A DNA stretch of 64,000 nt, from NCBI GenBank assembly GCA_943914475.1, contig CALUCE010000011.1:3260-67259 (forward strand), given 5' to 3'. Position 1 is the first letter of the stretch, and every line of letters starts with the position of its first letter. A model generated the notes under the pieces. It worked only from the letters and a program-made list of their open reading frames with translations, had not been told where the DNA came from and did not search any database. The position numbers and the translations under genes were made by a program. Shown one piece after another: positions 34,447 to 43,244 of the stretch. The stretch is from an uncultured Anaerococcus sp. (lineage in GTDB: Bacteria > Bacillota > Clostridia > Tissierellales > Peptoniphilaceae).

Positions 34447-34473
34447 AAAGCCGGTGATCTTTCCACCAGCTTT
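34447..34473 (-). terminator. Terminator of the mnmE-mnmG-rsmG operon
   Basis: AAAGCCGGTG pairs with CACCAGCTTT (10 bp with one G-T pair) with a T-run on the minus strand. It follows the rsmG stop by 7 bp. Confidence 0.8.
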
Positions 34474-34480
34474 ATAAGTC

Positions 34481-35110
34481 TTATAGAGGATCTTTTTTAG
34501 GCAAGTTTTTACCTCTAGGATATTTTTTTGCACATTGACGTACTTTTTTTATTATTATATTATTTCTTTCGTTTCCATCCAGGTCAAGCTTATCAATTTT
34601 TACAAGCTCTCCTCCCAGTATCTTTAAGGCATTTTGGGCTTGGTCAAGTTCTTCTTCTGCCTTTGGTCCCTTCATTGCTATAAAAATTCCACCTACTTTT
34701 AAAAATGGTAGGGAAAGCTCTGCAAGTGTAGATAAGTTTGCTACCGCCCTTGAAACTACAAGGTCAAAATCTTCTCTGTGGTCCTTGGCGAAATCTTCAG
34801 CCCTAACATGGACTGCCCTAGTATTATCAAGATCCAAGGCTTCTATTACTTCGTTCAAAAAGCCTACCTTTTTGTTTACTGAGTCTATAAGGGTAAGATC
34901 AAAGTCTTTTTTTATCCTTAGAGGTAGGCCTGGAAAGCCTGGTCCAGATCCTATATCCAATACCTTAGATCCTTCCTTTACATATGCAAGTATGGTCAAG
35001 GAATCCTCAAAATGTTTAAGATCTATCTCATCTGGGTCTGTTATCCTTGTTAGGTTAAATTTTTGGTTGGTTTCTATAAGCATCTTCTTATAGATATCAA
35101 ACTTATCCAT
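34481..35110 (-). CDS. rsmG: 16S rRNA (guanine527-N7)-methyltransferase RsmG
   Basis: RsmG methylates G527 of 16S rRNA with S-adenosylmethionine. The 209-residue protein shows KVLDIGSGPGFPGLPLRI (SAM motif I), LIDSVNKKVGFLNEV and VVSRAVANLSTLAELSLPFLKVGG, and ends with the basic CAKKYPRGKNLPKKDPL. It overlaps mnmG by 8 bp in the usual mnmE-mnmG-rsmG order. Loss of this gene gives low-level streptomycin resistance in other bacteria; here it looks intact. Confidence 0.95.
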   Translation of the reverse strand: MDKFDIYKKMLIETNQKFNLTRITDPDEIDLKHFEDSLTILAYVKEGSKVLDIGSGPGFPGLPLRIKKDFDLTLIDSVNKKVGFLNEVIEALDLDNTRAVHVRAEDFAKDHREDFDLVVSRAVANLSTLAELSLPFLKVGGIFIAMKGPKAEEELDQAQNALKILGGELVKIDKLDLDGNERNNIIIKKVRQCAKKYPRGKNLPKKDPL

Positions 35111-37001
35111 GAATTTCTCCTGTCTTCATTCTAATCAGCAAAACATTGATATCAGCTGGTGATACACCAGAAATCCTTGAAGCTTGTCCTATAGAATCTG
35201 GCTTGATTTGGTTAAGTTTTTCTGCCGATTCATTTTTTAGGCCAGATATTTTTGTGTAGTCTATGTCTGGGCTTAGTTTTTTCCTTTCGAGCTTCTTAAA
35301 CTTGTCTATATCTATCATTTGTTTTCTAATATAGCCTTCGTATTTTATCTCTGTTTGAACTTGGATTTGTTGGAATTTTGGTAGGTCAGGTCTTTCTGGA
35401 TCAAAAATTTCCAAACTCTTATAGGTTAACTCTGGTCTTTTTATAAGATCATGTAGGCTATAGCCAGTCTTTATAGGGCTGGTGCCTAGGCTCTCAAGCT
35501 TCTTGTTTGTTTCTTCTGTTGGAGTTACCATAACGCCCTTAAGTCTTTCTATCTCATCAGCTATATTTTTTCTCTTAGCAAGCATTTTTTGGTATCTTTC
35601 TTCAGAAACAAGACCTATATCATAGCCTTTTTGGGTAAGTCTTAAATCAGCATTATCTTGTCTCATGGTTAACCTATACTCGCAACGAGAAGTCATCATC
35701 CTATAAGGTTCGTTGGTTCCTTCTGTTACCAAGTCATCTATCAAAACTCCTATATAAGCATCAGACCTATCAAGGATAAAGGGTTCCTTACCTTGAAGTT
35801 TCAAGGCTGCATTTATACCTGCTACAAGTCCTTGTCCTCCAGCTTCTTCATAGCCTGAAGATCCGTTTATTTGGCCTGCAAAGTATAAGTTTTCATAGGT
35901 CTTTGACTCTAAGGTCCTATTTAGGTCTCTAGTATCTATCATATCGTATTCTATACCATAGGCTGGTCTCATAATCCTTGCATTTTCAAGTCCTAAAATA
36001 GTCTTGTAGAAATCTTTTTGAATCTCTTGAGGTAGGGTTGATGAAACACCTTGAACATACATCTCATTGGTTGATAGTGACTCTGGTTCTATAAAGACTT
36101 GGTGGACATCCCTGTCAGGAAATCTTACCATCTTATCTTCTATAGAAGGGCAATATCTAGGTCCAATTCCCTTAACCAAACCTGCATACATAGGACTTCT
36201 ATCAAGGTTATCCATGATGATATCCTTAGTTTCTTTAGTAGTATAGGTCAAGTAGCAAGGATATTGGTCCCTATCTGAAAAGTCCTCTCCTTCATTTATA
36301 AAGGAGAAAGGTATTACTTCCTGGTCACCTTCTTGGATTTCTGTCTTACTGTAGTCTATAGTCTTTGCATCAACTCTGGCTGGGGTTCCTGTCTTAAATC
36401 TTCTAAGTTTAAAGCCTAACTCTTCAAGAGAATCTGAAAGATAGGTAGCTGCAGAAAGTCCGTGAGGTCCTGAAGTCTTGGTAAATTCCCCCATAAGAAT
36501 TTTTCCGTTAAGGTAGGTTCCCGTACATACTATGACAGCCTTGGCAGGAAATATTGCTCCTTGGACAGTTTCTACTGAAACTACCCTTCCTTCTTCAACA
36601 TTTATCTTATCTACTTCTTGCTCAAAAAGATCTAAGTTTGGTTCATTTTCTAGGGTTTTTTTCATTTCTTGGTGGTATTTAACCTTATCAGCTTGAACCC
36701 TTAGGGAATGAACTGCTGGGCCCTTAGATGTGTTTAGCATCCTTGATTGGATAAAGGTCTTATCTATATTTATGGCCATTTCTCCACCAAGCGCATCTAT
36801 TTCTCTTACTATGTGGCCCTTGCCTGTTCCTCCAATGTTTGGATTGCAAGGCATATCAGCTACAGACTCCATAGAAGTTGTCAAAACTAGGGTCTTAAAG
36901 CCCATCCTTGCAGTTGCAAGGCTTGCCTCGCAGCCGGCATGGCCAGCTCCTATGACTACTACATCATAGGCTTGATCTATATATTTATTTTTACTTTCCA
37001 A
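35103..37001 (-). CDS. mnmG: tRNA uridine 5-carboxymethylaminomethyl modification protein MnmG (GidA)
   Basis: MnmG and MnmE add cmnm5 or related groups to wobble U34 of tRNAs. The FAD site is VIGAGHAGCEASLA at the start. The NIGGTGKGHIVREIDALGG block, CTGTYLNGKI and the C-terminal MnmE-interaction helices are present. I place the start at the TTG at 37001 (then ESKNKYIDQAYDVVV), 7 bp after AAGGAG; a GTG one codon earlier is possible. This gives 632 residues, the family norm, and overlaps the mnmE stop by 11 bp. Longer in-frame starts lie inside mnmE without a ribosome site. Confidence 0.95.
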   Translation of the reverse strand: MESKNKYIDQAYDVVVIGAGHAGCEASLATARMGFKTLVLTTSMESVADMPCNPNIGGTGKGHIVREIDALGGEMAINIDKTFIQSRMLNTSKGPAVHSLRVQADKVKYHQEMKKTLENEPNLDLFEQEVDKINVEEGRVVSVETVQGAIFPAKAVIVCTGTYLNGKILMGEFTKTSGPHGLSAATYLSDSLEELGFKLRRFKTGTPARVDAKTIDYSKTEIQEGDQEVIPFSFINEGEDFSDRDQYPCYLTYTTKETKDIIMDNLDRSPMYAGLVKGIGPRYCPSIEDKMVRFPDRDVHQVFIEPESLSTNEMYVQGVSSTLPQEIQKDFYKTILGLENARIMRPAYGIEYDMIDTRDLNRTLESKTYENLYFAGQINGSSGYEEAGGQGLVAGINAALKLQGKEPFILDRSDAYIGVLIDDLVTEGTNEPYRMMTSRCEYRLTMRQDNADLRLTQKGYDIGLVSEERYQKMLAKRKNIADEIERLKGVMVTPTEETNKKLESLGTSPIKTGYSLHDLIKRPELTYKSLEIFDPERPDLPKFQQIQVQTEIKYEGYIRKQMIDIDKFKKLERKKLSPDIDYTKISGLKNESAEKLNQIKPDSIGQASRISGVSPADINVLLIRMKTGEIHG

Positions 37002-38358
37002 CACAAAACTCCTTAAACACTTTATCCATAATTTCATCTGAAACTGCTTCACCAATTATTAGGCCCAAGTCTTCATAGGATGATCTTAGGTCTACTTCTA
37101 TGGCATCTATTGGTATCATCCTTTTTATATCTGCAAGGGATGATTCCATCTTTTCATTGGCTGACTTTAAAAGTCTCTCATGCCTTACATTGGTTATTAA
37201 AACTGGTTCAGCTTCTATTTCTTTGGTATCAAATATATCTTCTATCAAATTTTCCAAGGTCTCTATACCTACATTTTGCTTTACAGAAGCCTCTATAATA
37301 GGCAGGTCTAAGTCTTCTAAGACTTTTTTATCAAACTTCGGCTCAAGATCTGTTTTATTAAAGATAATAATAGAAGTCCTGTCCTTGATAAGGTCTAGGA
37401 TTTCTTGGTCTTCTTGGTCGAAAGGCCTTGATGAATCAAAGATAGCTATTATAAGGTCTGACCTACTGGCAAGATCCTTGGACCTATCAACACCAATTTG
37501 CTCAACCAAGTCATCAGTTTCCCTGATGCCTGCTGTATCGTTAATTTTTAAGGTAAGGTTACCTAAAGAAATATATTCGGTTATAGAATCTCTTGTAGTA
37601 CCTGGTATATCTGTAACTATGGCCCTGTTTTCTTTTAATAAAGCATTTAAAAGAGATGACTTTCCTACATTTGGTTTACCTATAATGGTTGTATCTATAC
37701 CATCTTTTACAATTTTTCCCTTGTTTGATGTATTAACTAGCTTGGAAATCTTATCTTTGGCATCTTCCATATAGGAAATTATATTATCAAGGGGCAAATC
37801 TTCCCCATCTTCTGTGAAATTTATAGAATATTCAATCCTAGATAAGGCTTCAAGCTGAGACTTTCTTACATCTGCTATGGCATCCCTTAGGGAACCTGAA
37901 AGTTGTGAAAGCCCTGATTTTTGAGATAATTCATTGGTAGAATTTATAATATCAAGAACTGCCTCTGCTTGAGAAAGGTCTATTCTTCCATTTAAGAAGG
38001 CTCTCTTGGTAAATTCTCCTCTTTCTGCCATCACTGCTCCCTGGTCTAAAAGTAGGTTTAGGATTTTCTTAACAGAAATAAAGGATCCATGACAGTTGAT
38101 TTCACATATATCTTCCCTAGTATAGGTATAGGGTCCCTTCATAAAGGCCACCATAACTTCATCTACTAGGTCATTACCGTCATAGATATAACCAAATCTC
38201 ATTTTTCTATTGTCTCTATCTTTATCGATATCCTTGCCATTGGCAGGCATAAAGATTCTTTTTATAATGTCAAAAGAATCATCGCCACTCATACGAACTA
38301 TTGATATACCTCCAGTTCCAGGAGGAGTTGAAATTGCTGCTATTGTTTTTTCGCTCAT
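36991..38358 (-). CDS. mnmE: tRNA modification GTPase MnmE (TrmE)
   Basis: The 455-residue protein has the N-terminal formyl-THF-binding domain (ISTPPGTGGISIVRMSG), a helical domain and a G domain with G1 GKPNVGKSSLLN, DIPGTTRD (G2/G3), NKTD (G4), and the invariant C-terminal CVGK motif whose cysteine is catalytic. It forms the complex with MnmG encoded next to it. A consensus promoter and a parS site lie upstream. The family's usual length and complete motifs indicate function. Confidence 0.97.
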   Translation of the reverse strand: MSEKTIAAISTPPGTGGISIVRMSGDDSFDIIKRIFMPANGKDIDKDRDNRKMRFGYIYDGNDLVDEVMVAFMKGPYTYTREDICEINCHGSFISVKKILNLLLDQGAVMAERGEFTKRAFLNGRIDLSQAEAVLDIINSTNELSQKSGLSQLSGSLRDAIADVRKSQLEALSRIEYSINFTEDGEDLPLDNIISYMEDAKDKISKLVNTSNKGKIVKDGIDTTIIGKPNVGKSSLLNALLKENRAIVTDIPGTTRDSITEYISLGNLTLKINDTAGIRETDDLVEQIGVDRSKDLASRSDLIIAIFDSSRPFDQEDQEILDLIKDRTSIIIFNKTDLEPKFDKKVLEDLDLPIIEASVKQNVGIETLENLIEDIFDTKEIEAEPVLITNVRHERLLKSANEKMESSLADIKRMIPIDAIEVDLRSSYEDLGLIIGEAVSDEIMDKVFKEFCVGK

Positions 38359-38407
38359 AATTCTCCCTTTCTTAACGAATTTACCTTTGACATAAACTCA
38401 TGTTTCG

Positions 38408-38435
38408 ATTATATTTAAATTTTAAAATCTGTCAA
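38408..38435 (-). promoter_or_regulatory. Promoter of mnmE-mnmG-rsmG
   Basis: On the minus strand TTGACA, a 16-bp spacer and TATAAT, about 50 bp before the mnmE start. Confidence 0.75.
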
Positions 38436-38487
38436 TCTTTTTTACCAATATGATATTATAACACATTTTTGCCTATAAAAATAGAGA

Positions 38488-38503
38488 TGTTTCACATGAA
38501 ACA
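38488..38503. promoter_or_regulatory. parS site 4, between jag and mnmE
   Basis: TGTTTCACATGAAACA inside a longer GATG...CATC palindrome. It sits in the 165-bp gap about 50 bp upstream of the mnmE promoter. Confidence 0.8.
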
Positions 38504-38523
38504 TCCCTAAATATATTCTTTAC

Positions 38524-39396
38524 CTATTCTTTGATATCAACTACTACATATCTGTTTGGCTCTTGGCCTTCAGAATATGAAGTAAGTTCATCATATTTTG
38601 AGATTTGCTCGTGGGCAAGTCTTCTTTCATAAGAGTTCATATATTTAAGATTCCATCTTTTTTTGGTCTTTAGAACTCTTCTTGCTGCACGGTCTGCTTG
38701 GTCTATTATCTTATCATCCCTACGTTTTTTGTAGTTGTTTATATCTATATTAATCTTTAAATCATTGGCCCTAGCCCTTAGAGATTTTCTTAGGACAAGC
38801 TCTATGGCATCTATGGTTTTTCCACCCTTACCAATGGCTATACCTGTATCTCTTTCGTCTATCTTGGCATCAAGCTTGATGATATTTCCTTCTAGGTTTC
38901 CTATTACCTTAACATTGTCAAAGTGCATGCTTTCTAGGATTTCCTTGAAGAAGTCTTTGGCCCTATAGTATTTTTCTATATTTGACTTTTGCCTGTCAGC
39001 CTCACTATAATACTCTTCATCTTCATCATCTTCGTCTTCGTCATAAGTGCTAGCTTGATTTTCTTTTTTTTCAAAATCTTCTTCTACTTCTACAGTATCT
39101 ATAGTAGGGTCTTCTTTGATTTCTTCTTCATATACTTCTTGGTCTGTATCTTCTACATCATCAAGTAGGCTTTCTGTTCCCAAGTCTTCCTTGATTTGTT
39201 CAAGATCTTCCTTGAAGTCATCTTCGTAGCTAATCTTTACTAGAGCATCTTTTTGGCCTATTAATCCTAAAAATCCACTAGATTCTTCTTCTAAAACCTC
39301 AACACTAACTTCGTCTATGGTCTTGTTTATCTCTAAAAGAGATTCCTTTATAGCTTGATCTTTAGTCTTTGCTGACTTAATTATTGTTTTTTTCAT
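38524..39396 (-). CDS. jag: RNA-binding protein Jag/KhpB (Jag-N, KH, R3H)
   Basis: The 290-residue protein has a Jag-N domain (KSAKTKDQAIKESLLEINKT... SSGFLGLIGQKDA, 6-55), a long acidic linker (about 60-135, mostly Glu/Asp), a KH domain with IGKGGKTIDAIELVLRKS, and a C-terminal R3H domain (SYERRLAHEQISKY). KhpB with KhpA binds many RNAs and influences cell elongation in streptococci. It overlaps yidC by 20 bp in the conserved yidC-jag arrangement. The linker is longer and more acidic than in Bacillus. Confidence 0.92.
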   Translation of the reverse strand: MKKTIIKSAKTKDQAIKESLLEINKTIDEVSVEVLEEESSGFLGLIGQKDALVKISYEDDFKEDLEQIKEDLGTESLLDDVEDTDQEVYEEEIKEDPTIDTVEVEEDFEKKENQASTYDEDEDDEDEEYYSEADRQKSNIEKYYRAKDFFKEILESMHFDNVKVIGNLEGNIIKLDAKIDERDTGIAIGKGGKTIDAIELVLRKSLRARANDLKINIDINNYKKRRDDKIIDQADRAARRVLKTKKRWNLKYMNSYERRLAHEQISKYDELTSYSEGQEPNRYVVVDIKE

Positions 39397-40120
39397 CTTC
39401 TACCTCTTTTTCCCCTTGCTTTTTACCAATTAATTGGGTTATAGCTAATAATATTAATCTAATAATAGAACTTGTTGTCCAATATAGTGGAAGACCTGCT
39501 GGTAAGTTTCTAAACATGAAATAATACAATAGTGGCATTATTAAAAGCATGTTATTCATAGAACTCATTGGGTTATTTTCCCCAGACATTTGTGGGTTGG
39601 TCTTCATAGAAAATAGGGAGTTGGCAAATTGGGTCAAACTTGTTAAAAGTGGAAGTCCATAAAAGAGTGGGTCTTTTTCTTGAAGGGTTGGTACCCAGTA
39701 GAAGTTATCCCTAATATTGTGGATTCCATCTTTAAATACATAAGCTTCAGGTTCTCTAATAACTCTATAGAGGGCCATAAGGATCAAAAGTTGGAAAATC
39801 ATTACCAAACATGATGAAATTCCAGGACTTACCCCTTCTTCTCTATAAAGTTCTTGCATTTTTTGTTGCATTATTTGTGGATCGTATGAGTATTTCTTTT
39901 GGATTTCTTCCATCTTTGGTTTTAACTGGCTGGATTTTTCAGCAGTCTTTTTTTGGTTACTCATCATCGGTATTGTAATTAAGTTTACAATAAGGGTCAT
40001 AATAATGATGGAAATAGCGTAGAAACTTATATCAGCCGATTCAGTGAAATTGTTAGCCAAAGTTTCGTATATCCATCTCATTAGTGTACCTAATAAACTG
40101 GCTATAAAATTCATATACAT
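39377..40120 (-). CDS. yidC: Membrane protein insertase YidC/SpoIIIJ
   Basis: The 247-residue protein has the YidC core of five hydrophobic segments with a charged cytoplasmic hairpin (MEEIQKKYSYDPQIMQQKMQELYREEG) and the late FRNLPAGLPLYWTTSSIIRL segment. It inserts and folds membrane proteins, alone or with SecYEG. The usual cleavable lipoprotein signal of Gram-positive YidC is not evident; the N-terminus (MYMNFIASLLGTLMRWIYETLA) is hydrophobic but has no lipobox cysteine. It stands between yidD and jag. Confidence 0.93.
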   Translation of the reverse strand: MYMNFIASLLGTLMRWIYETLANNFTESADISFYAISIIIMTLIVNLITIPMMSNQKKTAEKSSQLKPKMEEIQKKYSYDPQIMQQKMQELYREEGVSPGISSCLVMIFQLLILMALYRVIREPEAYVFKDGIHNIRDNFYWVPTLQEKDPLFYGLPLLTSLTQFANSLFSMKTNPQMSGENNPMSSMNNMLLIMPLLYYFMFRNLPAGLPLYWTTSSIIRLILLAITQLIGKKQGEKEVEDEKNNN

Positions 40121-40190
40121 CTCCTATTTAAAAGTTTTTTATTTATTAAAAGAAAATAATAAATAAGGGCAAATAAAAAAAGTCTTTCTT

Positions 40191-40412
40191 TTAATATTTT
40201 TCAACTGGATCATATCCACCCTTGGAAAAAGGATTACATCTTAAAATTCTCCACACTGACTTAAAAAATGCCTTAAAAAAACCATACCTTTTGAAGCACT
40301 CATAAGCGTATTGACTGCAAGTAGGGTAGTATTTGCATTTTCCATAACCAAATTGTGGAGAAATATATAATTGATAAAATTTAATCAATCTAAGAAAAAG
40401 TTTATTTAACAT
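40191..40412 (-). CDS. yidD: Membrane protein insertion efficiency factor YidD
   Basis: The 73-residue protein starts at MLNKLFLRLIKFYQ; longer in-frame starts fall within rnpA. It shows the family signature YQLYISP...CKYYPTCSQYAYECFKRYG...RILRCNPFSKGGYDPV with its conserved cysteines. YidD is a small amphipathic protein that helps YidC-dependent insertion. It overlaps the rnpA stop by 11 bp. Confidence 0.95.
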   Translation of the reverse strand: MLNKLFLRLIKFYQLYISPQFGYGKCKYYPTCSQYAYECFKRYGFFKAFFKSVWRILRCNPFSKGGYDPVEKY

Positions 40413-40752
40413 AGCTAATTCTCTTTTTCTTTTTGGCAAGGCCAAAAATATGATTAATAGAAGATTCAAGCTGACCATATGTAAAGTCTACAGTATGTCT
40501 TTTCGGGATTATAATTATATCTACATTATTAATGTTCTTATAATTATGTCTGATTATTTCTCTAAGTCTTCTTTTAAGTTTGTTTCTTTGATTGGCTTTT
40601 CCAACCTTTTTAGAAATGGAAAAGCCAAATCTTGGATGGTCTAAACCATTATTTTTTATTAAAACTGTAAAGTCTCTGTTATAAAAAGCTTTTGATTTTT
40701 TATAAACTCTTTCAAAGTCTGTATTCTTTCTTAAACTAAGTTGTTTTTCCAT
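40402..40752 (-). CDS. rnpA: Ribonuclease P protein component
   Basis: The 116-residue basic protein has the RNase P signature FSISKKVGKANQRNKLKRRLREIIRHN and an N-terminal LRKNTDFERVYKKSK. It assists the RNase P RNA in maturing tRNA 5' ends. It lies in the universal rpmH-rnpA order, after a short hairpin that may lower read-through from rpmH. Confidence 0.97.
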   Translation of the reverse strand: MEKQLSLRKNTDFERVYKKSKAFYNRDFTVLIKNNGLDHPRFGFSISKKVGKANQRNKLKRRLREIIRHNYKNINNVDIIIIPKRHTVDFTYGQLESSINHIFGLAKKKKRISYVK

Positions 40753-40781
40753 AAGAATCCATTCTTAAAAATCTACAATAT

Positions 40782-40808
40782 AAAAAAGCCATAAGCTTGT
40801 TTCTTATG
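40782..40808 (-). terminator. Hairpin with T-run at the rpmH stop (attenuator)
   Basis: CATAAG and CTTATG form a 6-bp stem followed by GC and T6 on the minus strand, overlapping the rpmH stop codon. It probably attenuates transcription so that rpmH exceeds rnpA. Confidence 0.6.
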
Positions 40809-40938
40809 CAGATAATCTTTTTCTACCTTTTTTTCTTCTAGCTTTTAGTACTCTTCTGCCGCCTGAAGAAGACATTCTTTTTCTGAAGCCATGATCTTTA
40901 CTTCTTTTTCTTCTATTTGGTTGATAAGTTCTTTTCAT
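40804..40938 (-). CDS. rpmH: 50S ribosomal protein L34
   Basis: The frame encodes 44 residues beginning MKRTYQPNRRKRSKDHGF and ending KGRKRLSA, the highly conserved L34. It has a strong AGGAGGTGAT ribosome site and a consensus promoter 37 bp upstream. It marks the leftward edge of oriC. Confidence 0.98.
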   Translation of the reverse strand: MKRTYQPNRRKRSKDHGFRKRMSSSGGRRVLKARRKKGRKRLSA

Positions 40939-40975
40939 CTTTATCACCTCCTATTAATAATTTACGCTAGCATTA

Positions 40976-41004
40976 ATTATATGTAAAAAAGGCTCTACTG
41001 TCAA
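40976..41004 (-). promoter_or_regulatory. Consensus promoter of rpmH
   Basis: On the minus strand TTGACA, exactly 17 bp, TATAAT: a perfect sigma-A promoter. Confidence 0.85.
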
Positions 41005-41095
41005 GGTTTGACCAAGGAAAATTGGATTATTTATTTATTCATAAAGCAAATAAAAATTTATACAGGATTTGGACTTTCTTGCATAAGATATCATA

Positions 41096-41606
41096 TGTGG
41101 ATAAGTTTTTTTATATATTTTTTATCCACAGGAAATCAAGAGGCCTTTTTTAAAGAAAATATGTGCATAAATTATTACTTTGGCTTATAAAATTATAGCC
41201 TTTCCTCTGAAGCTAGCTAAAAATAAAAAAAATTATAAGGACTAATAAATAAATTACCAAGATATCCACATTATCCACACCCATATATTATCCTAAAATA
41301 TAAAAATTATGAGCTTATCCAAAAGTTATCAACAATTTGTGGATAACTTGATTAAATCGCATGGTTAGTGTATAATTTGGTGTGTATAAGATATTAATAA
41401 GGCCTTTTAGCTAAGAATTTTGATAAAGATTTGTGGATAAGTTTTTAAAACTTTCTCAAATTTATTTTTTTCTTAGAAAAAACCCTTATTTTCCAACAAA
41501 ATATTCATCCACAAGGCACTTATCCACAAGTTATCCTTTTTTTGTGGATAAGATCCATAATAGACTCTTCTTTATTGTTTTATCAGTCTTTTTATCATGT
41601 GGATAC
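41096..41606. other. oriC: oriC, upstream DnaA-box cluster
   Basis: The rpmH-dnaA gap holds at least seven perfect 9-mers of TTATCCACA: plus strand at 41122, 41271 and 41520; minus strand at 41096, 41338, 41432 and 41543. Near matches lie at 41262, 41315, 41326, 41505 and 41598. The density, both orientations, A/T richness and position between rpmH and dnaA identify the first part of a bipartite replication origin. The dnaA promoter lies inside, next to the box at 41338-41346, so DnaA can repress its own gene. Confidence 0.95.
41348..41376 (+). promoter_or_regulatory. Promoter of dnaA
   Basis: TTGATT, exactly 17 bp, TATAAT. The DnaA box at 41338-41346 ends one base before the -35 hexamer, and another box at 41432 is downstream. 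Confidence 0.75.
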
Positions 41607-41628
41607 TATTTTTAAGATCGGAGCAATA

Positions 41629-43008
41629 ATGAACAATATAGAATACATTACCAATGAATTAAAAAAACAAATGAAAATGAATATTCCAGATGAGGGCCAA
41701 TACATGACCTGGATAGACATTATAAAACCTCTAAATCTTTACAATAATGTCTTATATCTTGAAATTCCAAAACATGATACCCTCTTTATCTTTGAGCAAA
41801 TATGGATACCTCAACTACAAGCCTGCCTTGAAAATATCAACAAAAAACAAGGAACAGATCTTAAAGTAGCCATAGTTGCCAAGGACTCCAAGGAATATGA
41901 AGAAGTCCTATCCCTTGGTAAAAATACAGACAAGGATGGACAATTGTTTATGGAAGATATAAAATCTTTCCCTAAGCCACTTTTAGATCCATCTTATATT
42001 TTTGAAAATTTTGTCCAAGGTAAATCCAACCAACTAGCCCTGGCTGTGTCTGAATCTGTAGCAGACAATGCTTCAAATAGACAGGTTTCAAGAGTATACA
42101 ATCCCTTGTTTATCTACGGAGCTTCAGGACTAGGAAAGACCCACTTGATGCAGGCTATAGCCCACAAGGTTTTGGAAAATCGTGACGATGCCTATGTTAT
42201 GTATCTTTCGAGCGAGAAATTTACCAATGAGCTTATAACTTCCCTAGGAAAGAGGCAAATGCCAGCCTTTAAGGAAAAGTACAGGTCTGTTGATATGCTT
42301 CTTATAGATGATATCCAATTTATATCAGGCAAGGAATCAACTCAGGAAGAACTCTTCCACACCTTCGAAGACCTTTATAACTCAGGTAAGCAAATAGTTA
42401 TATCTTCAGATAAGCCACCAAAAGAGATAAAAGAGTTAGAAGATAGGTTGGTTTCAAGGTTTGGCTGGGGAATAATAGTCGATATATCAAAGCCTGATTT
42501 TGAAACAAGAGTTGCCATTCTTCAAAAGAAACTTGAGGAAATTGGAGTAGATGTTGATAATAATATCCTTGAATATATAGCAGAAAACATAGATACCAAT
42601 ATCAGAGACTTGGAAGGGGCTCTTTCAACAGCCATAGCCTGTGCCAAGTCAGACAATAGGATTACAGTAACCCTTGATGATGCCCTCCAAGGTGTCCAAT
42701 CCAGGGTCAACGACAAGAAGATCAAAAGACTTACTGTCCAAGATATCCAAAGCGCTGTTGCTGATAAATACAACATCAAACTCAATGATCTCAAAGGCAA
42801 ATCCAGAAAAAAAGACATAGTTATGCCAAGGCAAATAGCCATGTACTTGTGCAGGGAGCTTCTAAGCATATCCCTAGTATCCATAGCCAATGAGTTTAAT
42901 AGGGACCACACAACTATTATGCATGGTTATGATAAGGTAGAATTAGAAATGCAAGAATCTGAAATTTTACGCCAAGAAATTGAAGATTTGAAAAAGGAAT
43001 TAAAATAA
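41629..43008 (+). CDS. dnaA: Chromosomal replication initiator DnaA
   Basis: The 459-residue protein has domain I (1-85), a short linker, the AAA+ domain with Walker A GASGLGKT (164-171) and Walker B LLIDDIQF, and the domain IV helix-turn-helix ending in FNRDHTTIMHGYDKVE, the DnaA-box recognition signature. The start MNNIEYI is taken because GGAG stands 5 bp upstream; an earlier in-frame ATG lies in the DnaA-box region. It is flanked by box clusters on both sides. Confidence 0.97.
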   Translation: MNNIEYITNELKKQMKMNIPDEGQYMTWIDIIKPLNLYNNVLYLEIPKHDTLFIFEQIWIPQLQACLENINKKQGTDLKVAIVAKDSKEYEEVLSLGKNTDKDGQLFMEDIKSFPKPLLDPSYIFENFVQGKSNQLALAVSESVADNASNRQVSRVYNPLFIYGASGLGKTHLMQAIAHKVLENRDDAYVMYLSSEKFTNELITSLGKRQMPAFKEKYRSVDMLLIDDIQFISGKESTQEELFHTFEDLYNSGKQIVISSDKPPKEIKELEDRLVSRFGWGIIVDISKPDFETRVAILQKKLEEIGVDVDNNILEYIAENIDTNIRDLEGALSTAIACAKSDNRITVTLDDALQGVQSRVNDKKIKRLTVQDIQSAVADKYNIKLNDLKGKSRKKDIVMPRQIAMYLCRELLSISLVSIANEFNRDHTTIMHGYDKVELEMQESEILRQEIEDLKKELK

Positions 43009-43011
43009 GAC

Positions 43012-43220
43012 TTATCCACAAATTGTGCAAAAGCATGTGGATAAGTATGTTGATAAAGAAAGAGCTTAAAAAATTAAAAAAATCTATGTGTATATTGTTG
43101 ATAAGTAGCCAAGTTGTTCTGCTGGTGTCCACATCTTATTAAAACTAAGAAAAGTCTAATTATTAATCTTTGATGGACTTATCCACTTATATACACCCTC
43201 TACTACTACTACTACTAAAC
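43012..43220. other. oriC: oriC, downstream boxes with DnaA-trio-like unwinding element
   Basis: Between dnaA and dnaN are perfect DnaA boxes at 43012-43020 (plus) and 43036-43044 (minus), TGTTGATAA variants at 43048 and 43096, and TTATCCACT at 43179-43187. Thirteen bases after the last box come six CTA repeats (43200-43217), then an A/T-rich stretch. This matches the order of DnaA box, short spacer, DnaA-trio, DNA unwinding element known from Bacillus. It is the probable site of strand opening. Confidence 0.85.
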
Positions 43221-43244
43221 ATATATAACTATTAGGAGAAGAAG

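Noticed and set aside
34371..34466. Longer N-terminus for CinA
   Set aside because: The extra codons read through the operon promoter and the parS site at 34423; CinA proteins start at the MIGQIFSVG-like motif, which has its own ribosome site.
37100..37774. Open frame of 224 codons on the plus strand opposite mnmE
   Set aside because: It is antisense to a complete, motif-rich mnmE, has no ribosome site and its composition (Ser/Ile-rich) is what the reverse of this gene gives.
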